Below the pieces are notes generated by a model. That model ran no database searches. It was not told the DNA's origin and worked only from the letters and a program-made list of their open reading frames with translations. 47,841 nucleotides of DNA. Source: Clostridium sp. CAG:678 (GTDB lineage Bacteria > Bacillota > Clostridia > Oscillospirales > Acutalibacteraceae). Shown here piece after piece: positions 1 to 8,820 of this stretch. The stretch is from the NCBI GenBank assembly GCA_000431535.1, contig HF991791.1, forward strand, positions 1 through 47,841. Direction: 5' to 3'. The translations under genes and the position numbers were made by a program. Within the stretch, counting starts at the first letter, position 1; each line of letters starts with the position of its first letter.

Positions 1-221
1 TCGTCAAACTGCTCATAATGTAAATTATCATCACCTTTGAAAATGACGGTATCATTCTTTATGTCTTTGGCTTTCAGTTTTCCGTCTTTAACCATTTGTT
101 GCTTTTCGGCACGAATACGCTCCAACAAAACAGAAGCCGGTTCATCATTCGGGTCTTGAGGTACAAGCTTGCCACGGATAGCCAAATCCAAGATTTTTTG
201 TCGTAATGCTTTGGTATCCAT
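1..221 (-). CDS. hsdS: Type I restriction specificity subunit HsdS (N-terminal part, truncated by window edge)
   Basis: Only the first 73 codons are visible; the rest lies beyond the left edge. The start reads MDTKALRQKILDLAIRGKLV and continues with a P-N-D-E-P-A-S-V-L-L-E-R-I stretch, the usual N-terminus of HsdS proteins ahead of the first target-recognition domain. HsdS gives the HsdMS methylase and the HsdRMS nuclease their DNA sequence specificity. The ATG shares one base with the stop of the upstream gene (TAATG), so translation is probably coupled. It is the last visible gene of the hsdR-hsdM-(PIN/TM)-hsdS operon. Seen: start and N-terminal signature. Inferred: a complete gene outside the window. 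Confidence 0.88.
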   Translation of the reverse strand, partial: MDTKALRQKILDLAIRGKLVPQDPNDEPASVLLERIRAEKQQMVKDGKLKAKDIKNDTVIFKGDDNLHYEQFD

Positions 222-2209
222 TATTCAAGATTCCTCTCTTTTTTTAATATTAAAGTTTTTGCTTTTTTAAAGCACCACGTTTTAAGCTTTTTGTACAATA
301 TGCCAAGAATGATCGTTACAACTACTGCTAAAGATATATATATTACTTTCTGCCATGTCAAATCTGTTTTATTTGAAACACTTGTATAAATTGCTTTGAA
401 AATTTCAATTCCAATAAGTGCTATAATATATGGAACAGCAACACATGTAATAGTCAAAAACCAACCTAATTTATTTATAGACTTTTCAAGTATGCGTTGC
501 TTTTCTTCATTTTCTCGCCTTTCCTTTTCTTCTTTTTCTGCTTGCATAGTTGAAATTTGTTCTTTTAAAGCCTTTATATCTTCTTGATGGCGATTGTGTA
601 TTTCTATAGTTTCCTTTTTCATTCTCTCGAGTTCAGCTTTTGTGTCTTGATGTGCCTTGCTTTCATCTCGATATTGTTTTAACGAACGTTCTTCTATATC
701 TTCATAAACCTCTTTATAAGTGTTTGAATTAAAACGAGCATAATCCCCTCGGGTGATATTCATTAACGATTCTCTTACAACAGGATGTGATCTTAAAAAC
801 AAAAATTTCTTTTCATCAATATTTTCTGACTTTCGTGCGTCATCCAAAGATTTGATATATAATTCTAACATTTCTTGGCTTGGGTTTAAGAAGTCATAGC
901 AATCTGCCAGCAATCTATTTTTTTGATATTTCACCATTTTCATTGGTTGATTAAGCCACAGAACGGCACCGAAAATATCTACAGAAATACAGGCCGGTAT
1001 ATGCCCTGAATTTGTACTTTGATTACTTTCATATCGCTTACTTACATTTGCAATTGTTGAGTTAGATGTAAGCATGATATGTCCAGATTTCCCAATTGTT
1101 GTAGAAACACTCCCCCTACGCTTGCGATATATCATAATAATCGAGCGTATATCCGTGCGAACAGTTTGTTCTTTCTCAGGCAGCAACTCATATCCATTTT
1201 CATGATACTTTTCTTTTATCATTTCATAAATTTTTTCTTCATCTTCCTGAAATTGTTGTTCGGTCATGTCATAGTCCGATTTTACAACATTAATTCCATA
1301 CTCATTAAGTTTTTCTTCAATTTCTCCACAAAATTCAGTTATTTCTTGGTCTGTAAATTCTGAGTCATGGAAAAAACGTGCCACTTTATTTGCTTTTGCC
1401 ATATCGTACTGTGTACTTGTTGCCCACATAGATGCACGCTCAATAATTCCTTGTATCTCTCTAAAATTATGTTCGAAAACACATATTGAGCATTGAACTG
1501 ATTTCATTTCTTCTATCAAAGTTTTATATGACTCAATTCTGGATTTTTCATCCATACCAAGTAGAGCAAAAACAATTGGAGAATCCAAATATACATTAAG
1601 ACCTGTGTAATCAGATTTTTGATCGCCGACATAGAACAATAATTGATTTGTAATATTGCATAACGATAAAGAGGCGATAAATGTATACATATCTGTAGAT
1701 TCAAGTGCTTCTTTCTTTACAAATGAAAACCACGCATATTCAAACGGATCTAATCCCTGCGAACTATCTGTTGTTGCATTTTGATCAAAAACATAGTCAG
1801 TATTATCAATAGCAGATAAAACAAAATCTTGCAGATTTATATTCTCAGTGGAAATATCAAGTTTGGAGCAATATTTGCCAAATGAATCTACTAATTCATT
1901 TAAGCGATTGGTAAAATCGGTTTCGTTAAAACGATATTTCTTCATTTCACTTTTTACCGAAACATATTTTCCGTGGTCGCTTATTATTGAGTGATTTTCT
2001 AAACCCAAACCCAACACCTGCCTAACAAATGGCAATGGTAACTTTATGCCGTATTTTTCATAAAATTTCTTCGCAACATCTTCATCTTCCACTATGGTGG
2101 AATCATTACTCAAAATTATATTTGCAAAAAATGAGAAGTATGTATCAAGAATATTATTTCCTAAATATCCAGCTTTAAACGCAGCATAAAGTTTTGTTAC
2201 ATCTGACAT
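221..2209 (-). CDS. PIN-like nuclease domain protein with coiled coil and two C-terminal membrane segments
   Basis: This 662-residue protein lies between hsdM and hsdS and is not a standard type I component. Residues about 203-218 form a strand ending in an Asp (V-Y-L-D209-S-P), followed by an acidic residue near 246-251, an Asp at 353 (T-D-I-R) and a strand leading into T-S-N (381-383). That order of acidic positions resembles a PIN-domain RNase/DNase core, but this is judged by eye. Residues about 500-578 are Lys/Glu/Gln-rich and look like a coiled coil. Two hydrophobic helices (about 583-606 and 621-640) follow, with a basic tail. I infer a membrane-tethered effector or accessory of the restriction system. 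RBS GAGGG precedes the ATG; hsdM ends 36 bases upstream. Confidence 0.6.
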   Translation of the reverse strand: MSDVTKLYAAFKAGYLGNNILDTYFSFFANIILSNDSTIVEDEDVAKKFYEKYGIKLPLPFVRQVLGLGLENHSIISDHGKYVSVKSEMKKYRFNETDFTNRLNELVDSFGKYCSKLDISTENINLQDFVLSAIDNTDYVFDQNATTDSSQGLDPFEYAWFSFVKKEALESTDMYTFIASLSLCNITNQLLFYVGDQKSDYTGLNVYLDSPIVFALLGMDEKSRIESYKTLIEEMKSVQCSICVFEHNFREIQGIIERASMWATSTQYDMAKANKVARFFHDSEFTDQEITEFCGEIEEKLNEYGINVVKSDYDMTEQQFQEDEEKIYEMIKEKYHENGYELLPEKEQTVRTDIRSIIMIYRKRRGSVSTTIGKSGHIMLTSNSTIANVSKRYESNQSTNSGHIPACISVDIFGAVLWLNQPMKMVKYQKNRLLADCYDFLNPSQEMLELYIKSLDDARKSENIDEKKFLFLRSHPVVRESLMNITRGDYARFNSNTYKEVYEDIEERSLKQYRDESKAHQDTKAELERMKKETIEIHNRHQEDIKALKEQISTMQAEKEEKERRENEEKQRILEKSINKLGWFLTITCVAVPYIIALIGIEIFKAIYTSVSNKTDLTWQKVIYISLAVVVTIILGILYKKLKTWCFKKAKTLILKKERNLE

Positions 2210-2245
2210 TTTAATTACCCTCTTTCCTCATAGAATTTGATATCC

Positions 2246-3676
2246 TCATTCTTCAATTGTTCCAATTAAATTTGATAATTCTGAAACCGCAGAAACAATA
2301 TTATTTGACTTTTCCTTGATTTCTTCAAGAAGTTCGTTAAGAGTACGGTCATCATTGCCGTTGGTGCTCTTAATCCAAGTAATATCAAGGCTTGTTTTAT
2401 CTCGAGCACATATCTCATCGTATGTGTATCTACGCCATCTGCCGTTCGGGTTTTCTGCGCTGTATGTTTCTTTACGGGCAGTAATGTCCTCCGCATTGTA
2501 GCATTTTACAAACTCATCAAAGTGGCTCTCTTTGAGAGGATTGGTTTTACCGAAAGAAGGCATATCGGAACGAAGGTCATAAATCCAAACTTCCTTCGTA
2601 TTGTTCTTATCGGAAGTTCCACGGGTGAAGAATAACACATTGGTTTTGACACCCTGTGCGTAGAAAATACCTGTAGGTAAGCGGAGAATTGTATGGAGGT
2701 TGCATTTTTCCATCAAGTCTTTACGAATACGCTCTCCGTCACCATCTGCAAACAAAACATTGTCAGGTAAAACTACGGCAGCACGAGCATTTCCGTGGGT
2801 GTTCAAACTACGGTAAATATGCTGCAAAAAATTCAACTGCTTGTTGCTTGTAGGAAAGGTGAAGTCATCACGGGTAGCACGCTCGCCGCCTTTTTTAGTT
2901 CCGAAAGGTGGGTTTGTTAATACAACATCATAGCCTTTCATTTGCTGTCCGAAGTTAGAAAGAGTATCACCCAAATAGATCGGACCGCCTATGTCATGAA
3001 GCATTGCATTCATAAGGGCAAGACGGTGAGTATCGTGAACAAGCTCACAGCCCGAAAAAGCTTGTGTGCGTTGAAATTCTTGTTTATCAACAGGCAAATC
3101 AAACAAATCATCTGTATGGTCTTTTACATATCTGTCTGCGGCAATCATAAAGCCGAAAGTACCGCAAGCAGGGTCATTGCAACGCTCGCCCGGCTGAGGT
3201 GCCACCAATTTTGTCATAACATTTATGAGCACACGGGGTGTAAAATACTGTCCTGCACCTGACTTTTTCTCGGTTGCGTTCTTTTCCAACAATCCTTCAT
3301 AAAGATTGCCGAGTCCTTCTTCTTTTGCACTGTACCAGTCAAACTGGTCGATAGTGGTAATAATCTTTTCAAGGTTTTTCGGCTCATCAATATTTGTTTG
3401 AGCGCCCTGATAGATTTCACGAACACGACCGGTGCAATTCTCGCCAAGGTGCTCCAAAAGCTCTTTATAATAGCGTTTGAGCTCGACACCTTGTCTTTTT
3501 ATAAGCTCGCTCCAACGATATTTTTCAGGGATTGCTCCCTCGGTATTGGTTTCCTTACACATTTTCAAGAATAAAATATATGTAAGTTCGGCAACATACT
3601 GCTGATAGGTAATGCCGTCGTCACGCAGCACATTACATAAATTCCATAGCTTTGATACAATTTCCTGATTGTTCAC
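2246..3676 (-). CDS. hsdM: Type I restriction-modification methyltransferase subunit HsdM
   Basis: This is an N6-adenine DNA methyltransferase that works with HsdS to modify the host recognition sites and with HsdR to restrict unmodified DNA. The N-terminal helical HsdM domain (about residues 1-130) is followed by the A-G-Q-Y-F-T-P signature (141-147). The AdoMet-binding motif D-P-A-C-G-T-F-G-F (168-176) has Phe where many HsdMs have Gly. The catalytic motif N-P-P-F is at 255-258. The length of 476 aa is normal for the family. The ATG overlaps the hsdR stop by four bases (ATGA), so the two genes are coupled. It belongs to a different HsdM lineage from the copy at 35.5-37.1 kb. Confidence 0.95.
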   Translation of the reverse strand: MNNQEIVSKLWNLCNVLRDDGITYQQYVAELTYILFLKMCKETNTEGAIPEKYRWSELIKRQGVELKRYYKELLEHLGENCTGRVREIYQGAQTNIDEPKNLEKIITTIDQFDWYSAKEEGLGNLYEGLLEKNATEKKSGAGQYFTPRVLINVMTKLVAPQPGERCNDPACGTFGFMIAADRYVKDHTDDLFDLPVDKQEFQRTQAFSGCELVHDTHRLALMNAMLHDIGGPIYLGDTLSNFGQQMKGYDVVLTNPPFGTKKGGERATRDDFTFPTSNKQLNFLQHIYRSLNTHGNARAAVVLPDNVLFADGDGERIRKDLMEKCNLHTILRLPTGIFYAQGVKTNVLFFTRGTSDKNNTKEVWIYDLRSDMPSFGKTNPLKESHFDEFVKCYNAEDITARKETYSAENPNGRWRRYTYDEICARDKTSLDITWIKSTNGNDDRTLNELLEEIKEKSNNIVSAVSELSNLIGTIEE

Positions 3677-6600
3677 GCTACATTTCCTCCGTCCTCATAG
3701 AGATACTTGTTTAACTCTACTATTATTTCATTAAGTTTGCCGCCGAAACGACGGTCAATTATTGTGAACCCGCCAGCATTTTTGAAAGCGCCGATTTCAA
3801 AAATCTGCTTGTCCAATACAGTTTCTTCAAGCATTACTTTTTCAATTCGATTGAGCCAATCTAATTGCGTTTTGTTAAAGGTGTGGTTTAGTCTCAGCTT
3901 TGCAAAAGCATTCTTGACACGGGTTTCGTGGCTAATCAGATTTGACCCAAGCGCCTGTTGGCGGATAAAAGCAATGATGTCCGCAACGATATCTTGGTTA
4001 GTCATTTCTTTCCAAGCCGTGTTCAGTTGATTTTCTGTGAAATTATGCCTATCGAGTTCAAGCTTCAAGCCTTTAAGACTCTCTCTCGTAAGCTCAGACG
4101 GCTTTGTGCAAACTGTTTTTAAGGCAGCAATCGTATTGAGGTTCGTACTGATAAACTCCTTGAATGATTCCAAATAGTCTTCAGGCTTTTGACCCTCGCC
4201 GTAACCCCTTGTGCGTTCAATCACCTCATCGGGATGATTGTCGATTATGACAGGGCGTTTGTGTTGTACCTTATCTCTATCAAGAACAAGGAACGCTTCT
4301 TTATTCTTGATAATATCATCTACCAAGCTGCTCATTTCAGTTGAAGAAACAAGCGGAACGCCAACTGTTTCAAGAACATCAGCAGACCTTTTTATATTGT
4401 TGTTTCGGATACTTTTTGCAAAGCTATCAATGTCTTGTCCGCCTGTCAGATAAATAAACTGCTCAAGTGTCTTTTCGCTGACATTAGAGCGTTTACGTTG
4501 CAATTTTGCAACGATAGTGTCAATTAAGTATGCCTTTTCATCATCTGTTTTCGCAACAGAAAGACCGCTCAGTAAATCCTCAAATGTAGTGCTCGGATTT
4601 GTGACAACCGGTTTCATATTGCTGACATCTTGTAAAGATTCATATACGCCGACTGGGTCGTAAATCTCAAAGTTGGTTTTGCCGATAGAAGGGCAAAGTC
4701 TTGTCGCACGACCAAGCATTTGTTCAAATAAGATACGGGACTTTATGCGACGCATAAAAACGAGATTTACAATTTCAGGCACATCGATACCTGTGGTAAG
4801 CAAATCAACTGTAACAACTACTTTTGGGTTAGATTCGTTTTTAAATCGTTTAATGGCTTCTGAAATTTTCTTTTTGTTTCCGCCGGCAACACTACCGGTA
4901 ATCTTCATTACAGCGTCGTTATCAACCCCGCCTTCTGAATAAATTTCTTTTAAGATTTTGACAATCAGATCAGCGTGGTTATCATCTACGGCATAGATAA
5001 GTGTCTTACCTTTGCCGTCAGGGTTCAGATCCCAAGCAATTTCATTCAAAACAGTTCTGTTGAAAGGTTCGGTTATTACCTCTCTGTTGAAAGAATCAAT
5101 CTCAAACTTCATATCATCTTCCAAGTCAGCGCTATTCATAACTTCGCCTGTTACAGGATCATATATTGCAAGCTGTTCGCCCTTTTGGTAGTTGATTCCC
5201 TCAACACGAAGCTTTGTTTTGATATTATGCGGGGCATCGTGGTCAACCAAGTATCCGTCAATAACAGCTTCACGATATGAATAATTGAAAACAGGTTTAC
5301 CGAATATTTCGGTGGTATGGAGAGCAGGGGTAGCTGTAAGAGCCACTTTTACTGCATCAAAGTATTCGATAACTGTACGATATTTACTGATATAGTCGTC
5401 CTGATTTCGATAGAGCATTTCCGTTTCGCTCATTTCTTTATCAAGAATGTAGCCACGGTGAGCTTCATCTACGACAATCAGATCATAATCGGTAACGGAA
5501 GGCATTGTGTCACTTTCCGGATAAAGAATACGCTTTACAAGGCTTTGAACAGTTGCGATGTGTATTTTAGTTTCTTTATCAATTTCTTTTTCATCAAGAC
5601 CTTTGATGTTATAAATAGAGTCCAAGGTCATCAATTCTTCAATCTTGACTTCTCTGAATACATCTGCTGCCTGCTCACCGAGCGCGGTTCTGTCTACCAA
5701 AAACAGTACTCTCTTAAAACGATCGCTTTTAATAAAACGATAAATCATTCCAAGAATTGTTCTTGTTTTACCTGTACCGGTTGCCATTGAAAGCAATACT
5801 GTTTGTTTCCCGTCTATAACAGCTTTTTCAGCGGCTTCAATCGCACGAATTTGGTACTCACGCAGATTCAATCCGTCAGGATCACGAAGCAAGTCAAAAG
5901 GTGTATTTTGAAGCGTAGCATTTGCACTTGAAATGTCTTTTTCAAGTAGTTCCATAATACCTTGAGGACTTATCCAGCCTTGTAATGCTTTTGGAGCGTT
6001 GGAATTGTTTCGCAAGTCAAGAAACCAAATACCCGACTTTGTTTCGATTTGCTTTAAGTATTTTCTGCCGTTGGTTGCAAAGACAAACGGAACCTTATAT
6101 GAACCCCACTGCTTAATCACATATTCATTGTGCTCAGGCTTAATCAATTGAGCATAATCCTTGCACTGATAGTCAATAACTGACGGAATATCAATATTTG
6201 CTTTTTTAGCTTCTACAATGCCGACAAGCTGCAAACCGACAAAAAGAGCATAATCGGCATATCCATTCTTAGATACTTTTGAATCTGTAGGCCATTCTGC
6301 TATGGCAAAATTCTTGCCTTTTTGAGGGCGTGTTCCTTTAGAATAGCGAATGTTGTTTGTATCTGCTTCCCAACCGTATTTGCGCAGTTGTTCATCAATG
6401 AGATAGCGTGTTTCAGCTTCGGAGAGTTCCATGTTTTCAGAAGTGGTTTCGGCTTTTTGAACACGCTCCGTTGTGCTTTTGTTAGATGCTTGCGTGGATA
6501 CAGATTCTACTTGGTGGGAGAGGGCTGCAATCTTATCTTCTTGTTCTTTTATAATAGCCTCATAATCAGGCAAAACAACTTTCTCAGGCATAACAAAGTC

Positions 6601-6993
6601 AGCCGGAATATAGCCCCAATCGCCATACACCTCCATAAACCAAGTAGAAAGATTATATGTCATTTGAAGCAAAATTTTTGCATCGTCAACAGAGTCTTCA
6701 CCGCTATGGACAGCATTATTCCTTGTTTTTCTTATAGCATATAAAATATCGTCTATCTTCTTAGGAATCAAACCTTCACGCTTGAGCAGCCGAATACGGT
6801 TAGAGTGGGTATTATCAACTGTCGGTTCGGGAATATGCTCAAAAGCAAATATTTCAAGAATCAGACGCTCTCCAAACATACCAAGCTTATATATGCAAGC
6901 ATTAGGATCGGAATAAAGATAGTTTTCTGCAGCAGCACCGATTTGTGCCAACGCAGGCCAATATCTTTTCAAATATTCAAAGTTGGATTTCAT
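3673..6993 (-). CDS. hsdR: Type I restriction endonuclease subunit HsdR
   Basis: This is the ATP-dependent translocase/nuclease subunit of the first type I system. An N-terminal alpha-helical domain (about 1-130, DUF4145-like) precedes a coiled linker (about 145-190). The PD-(D/E)XK nuclease has Asp247 and E261-A-K263. The SF2 motor shows A-T-G-T-G-K-T (404-410), D-E-A-H (509-512), T-A-T-P and a motif VI ending G-R-A-T-R. The length of 1106 aa fits the EcoKI/EcoEI-like branch. The RBS AAGGAGG lies 7 bases from the ATG. An 11-bp perfect inverted repeat sits between this gene and mrr upstream. It is coupled to hsdM by a four-base overlap. Confidence 0.95.
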   Translation of the reverse strand: MKSNFEYLKRYWPALAQIGAAAENYLYSDPNACIYKLGMFGERLILEIFAFEHIPEPTVDNTHSNRIRLLKREGLIPKKIDDILYAIRKTRNNAVHSGEDSVDDAKILLQMTYNLSTWFMEVYGDWGYIPADFVMPEKVVLPDYEAIIKEQEDKIAALSHQVESVSTQASNKSTTERVQKAETTSENMELSEAETRYLIDEQLRKYGWEADTNNIRYSKGTRPQKGKNFAIAEWPTDSKVSKNGYADYALFVGLQLVGIVEAKKANIDIPSVIDYQCKDYAQLIKPEHNEYVIKQWGSYKVPFVFATNGRKYLKQIETKSGIWFLDLRNNSNAPKALQGWISPQGIMELLEKDISSANATLQNTPFDLLRDPDGLNLREYQIRAIEAAEKAVIDGKQTVLLSMATGTGKTRTILGMIYRFIKSDRFKRVLFLVDRTALGEQAADVFREVKIEELMTLDSIYNIKGLDEKEIDKETKIHIATVQSLVKRILYPESDTMPSVTDYDLIVVDEAHRGYILDKEMSETEMLYRNQDDYISKYRTVIEYFDAVKVALTATPALHTTEIFGKPVFNYSYREAVIDGYLVDHDAPHNIKTKLRVEGINYQKGEQLAIYDPVTGEVMNSADLEDDMKFEIDSFNREVITEPFNRTVLNEIAWDLNPDGKGKTLIYAVDDNHADLIVKILKEIYSEGGVDNDAVMKITGSVAGGNKKKISEAIKRFKNESNPKVVVTVDLLTTGIDVPEIVNLVFMRRIKSRILFEQMLGRATRLCPSIGKTNFEIYDPVGVYESLQDVSNMKPVVTNPSTTFEDLLSGLSVAKTDDEKAYLIDTIVAKLQRKRSNVSEKTLEQFIYLTGGQDIDSFAKSIRNNNIKRSADVLETVGVPLVSSTEMSSLVDDIIKNKEAFLVLDRDKVQHKRPVIIDNHPDEVIERTRGYGEGQKPEDYLESFKEFISTNLNTIAALKTVCTKPSELTRESLKGLKLELDRHNFTENQLNTAWKEMTNQDIVADIIAFIRQQALGSNLISHETRVKNAFAKLRLNHTFNKTQLDWLNRIEKVMLEETVLDKQIFEIGAFKNAGGFTIIDRRFGGKLNEIIVELNKYLYEDGGNVA

Positions 6994-7008
6994 AAATATC
7001 CTCCTTGG

Positions 7009-7033
7009 TTCCGATAATACATTATTATCGGAA
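7009..7033. promoter_or_regulatory. Perfect inverted repeat upstream of hsdR (operator candidate)
   Basis: Arms TTCCGATAATA and TATTATCGGAA are perfect complements separated by three bases. The repeat lies between the mrr-like stop (7059) and the hsdR ribosome site. No T-run follows, so a terminator is unlikely. Symmetry and position suggest a protein-binding operator or an mRNA hairpin setting the level of hsdR. Confidence 0.5.
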
Positions 7034-7058
7034 GGTAATAGGTAAAATGTATATTGGA

Positions 7059-7964
7059 TTATTCGTCTAAACTGTAAAACTCATCTAATACATAGGTCTT
7101 AACCGGTGTGATGTACAGTTCATATCTTATAACCAGTCTTACTAATTCGTTGCCGTCAATCAGTGTAATGGGTGAGCCTTCTCTTGCGGCAATTCTTGCA
7201 GCATTGGTAAATCTACCGTTTGTGATAAATACACCGTAGTCTGCTTGATACTTATTCATAGCACCTAAGAATTGGTTGATTTCCGGTTCGGATACGGGAG
7301 CGACATTGTATCGTTTGCATTGGATGACTACTCGTGTAGTTCTGAAATCATTAGCATCAATGTGATATCCGTAACCATCAATACCACCGTCATTGCTGAT
7401 TTGAACACCTTTTTCAGTGAATTCAACACCCATTCGGTTTAATAACGCTCTTGAAAAAGCTTCAAACTTTTTTGGTGACATTTTAGCAATGGCGGCAAGC
7501 AAATTTTCCTTGAAATCGTCTTTGATTTTTTCTTCGGCTTGAGTTTCTTCTTCATTGTCGCTGACATTAACAGTTTTATTCTTTTTGTTGTTTTTGCTGA
7601 GTTCTTCCCAATGCTTCTTGGATGGCTCAATAATTTCTTTTTGAACATCAAGCTTATCAACATCAAGATATAATCCTTTTTCTGTTAATGTAACAGGAGA
7701 TGAATCTGTGTATGTCAACAAGTCATTAAAATACAAATCTTTAATCGCAAAATTAAACTTGAAATTAAACTCTTTATATGTGTTGCCGGTTTGCTTTGAT
7801 TTCTTTTCAAGCACAGAATATTCAGCAATTTGGTCATCCATATCTGCAATGCGTTCTTTGATTTCAGAACGCTCTAATTGACCGCCTGCTTCCTGTAATA
7901 CTTTCAAGATAGGTTTAATCAAATATGCGATTTTACCTTCTGAAGATAAAGTCTTTAAATTCAT
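7059..7964 (-). CDS. mrr: Mrr-family restriction endonuclease
   Basis: Mrr-like enzymes are type IV nucleases that cut modified or foreign DNA. From the ATG at 7964 (RBS GAGG, 8-base spacing) the protein has 301 aa. An N-terminal winged-helix-like region (about 5-110, the Mrr_N layout) is followed by a charged linker (about 125-150) and an Mrr_cat domain. Its core is N-D-G-G-I-D196-G and V-V-I-Q215-C-K217, the D-QxK active site typical of Mrr. An in-frame TTG six bases upstream (7970) is less well placed against the RBS. It lies directly upstream of hsdR on the same strand, so it may be co-transcribed with the type I locus. Confidence 0.88.
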   Translation of the reverse strand: MNLKTLSSEGKIAYLIKPILKVLQEAGGQLERSEIKERIADMDDQIAEYSVLEKKSKQTGNTYKEFNFKFNFAIKDLYFNDLLTYTDSSPVTLTEKGLYLDVDKLDVQKEIIEPSKKHWEELSKNNKKNKTVNVSDNEEETQAEEKIKDDFKENLLAAIAKMSPKKFEAFSRALLNRMGVEFTEKGVQISNDGGIDGYGYHIDANDFRTTRVVIQCKRYNVAPVSEPEINQFLGAMNKYQADYGVFITNGRFTNAARIAAREGSPITLIDGNELVRLVIRYELYITPVKTYVLDEFYSLDE

Positions 7965-7988
7965 AATCAATACCTCAATTCTTATATG

Positions 7989-8243
7989 TTAAACCAAAAC
8001 TTCCCATTTGCCGTCAACTCTACGGATAGATTACATCTCTTTCAAAGAGTCAATAATGTTGTTTATGCTTCTGACGGACTTTCCTGTTTGTTCTACAAGC
8101 TCGGCCTGCTTAACAGATGGGTTCTTTTTTATTAAATCTAACACGGCAATTTCTTCCAAAGTGCCAATTTGGCACTTTGGGACTGTATAGTGGCACTTTG
8201 GAGTTTTACAATTCCTCCGTTTTAAAGGCTGTAAATCCTTCAT
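7989..8243 (-). pseudogene. Winged-helix DNA-binding ORF interrupted by an in-frame stop
   Basis: Reading from 8243, a 70-residue ORF ends at a TAA at 8031-8033. It contains a helix-turn-helix stretch (A-V-L-D-L-I-K-K-N-P...E-L-V-E-Q-T-G-K-S-V-R-S). Past the stop the same frame continues S-I-R-R-V-D-G-K-W-E-V-L-V to a second TAA at 7989-7991, which is how the wing of such domains normally ends. This resembles the C-terminal winged helix of AlbA_2/AAA_4-type or Fic-type regulators. The 5' part overlaps fic by 38 bases and contains the CCAAAGT palindrome. It is best read as a nonsense-split remnant, though the 70-aa form may still be made. Confidence 0.5.
8156..8180. repeat. 25-base palindrome of the CCAAAGT family, copy 1
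   Basis: Arms CCAAAGTGCCAA and TTGGCACTTTGG are perfect 12-base complements around one T. A further half-site, TGGCACTTTGG, follows at 8191-8201. A sister palindrome with the same layout but AT in place of GC lies at 10276-10300, on the other side of the Fic/AAA pair. Confidence 0.8.
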
Positions 8244-8820
8244 AGTAATAACTTTGGTCTATGCTTTTCATATAGACCTCACGGCTGTTGATTTCGTCCG
8301 TAAGCGCACCTTTCAGCAACACTTTGATTTCCACATCTTTAATCGGACTGCGCTCCATAGCAAGGAGATAATATTCTTTATCAACCTTGCTCCAATCGAC
8401 AACCTTGCCGATTTCGTTCTTTAAGATATGGTCGAGCCAAATGCGGGTGCTGCGACCGTTTCCCTCACGGAAAGGGTGGGCAATGTTCATCTCAACATAC
8501 TTTTCGATTATCTCATTAAAGGTCGATTGCGGCATTTTATCAATGTTATCAAGAGCTGCTTGCAAATAGATAAGCGGCGCAAAGCGAAAATTTCCTTTTG
8601 CAAGGTTGACTGTGCGGATTTCGCCGGCAAAGTCAAAAACATCTTCGAACATATACTTGTGGATTGCCTGCAATGTATCGAATTTGCCTGCCAGAAAGGA
8701 ATCAAGAAGTTTGTTATCAAATAATTGTGCAGCTTTCTTTTTGCTGATTCGTTCTTCACGGGCAAGGTCGGCTGAATCGGTAATGTTTAATCTGTTCTCT
8801 AATGTCATTTTATTTGCCAT
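8206..8820 (-). CDS. fic: Class III Fic domain protein (probable AMPylator) with C-terminal inhibitory motif
   Basis: Fic proteins transfer AMP or another nucleotide moiety onto target proteins. The start at 8820 gives 204 aa, and its ATG overlaps the upstream ATPase stop as TAATG. The active site is canonical: H115-P-F-R-E-G-N-G-R-S-T-R. Near the C-terminus, S190-Y-Y-Y-E194-G matches the inhibitory (S/T)xxxE(G/N) helix, and its C-terminal location defines class III, as in the Neisseria protein NmFic. The enzyme should therefore be self-inhibited, with no separate antitoxin needed. A longer reading from 8874 has no better start. The AAA+/DUF4143 gene upstream is coupled to it. Confidence 0.92.
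   Translation of the reverse strand: MANKMTLENRLNITDSADLAREERISKKKAAQLFDNKLLDSFLAGKFDTLQAIHKYMFEDVFDFAGEIRTVNLAKGNFRFAPLIYLQAALDNIDKMPQSTFNEIIEKYVEMNIAHPFREGNGRSTRIWLDHILKNEIGKVVDWSKVDKEYYLLAMERSPIKDVEIKVLLKGALTDEINSREVYMKSIDQSYYYEGFTAFKTEEL

Noticed and set aside
2246-3676. Inactive HsdM because of the Phe in motif I
   Set aside because: Motif I varies at this position in the family, and N-P-P-F and G-Q-Y-F-T-P are intact.
5317-5790. 157-codon + strand ORF inside hsdR
   Set aside because: Antisense shadow of a clear HsdR motor domain.
8156-8180. Palindrome as a terminator of fic
   Set aside because: It lies inside the following ORF and no T-run follows on either strand.
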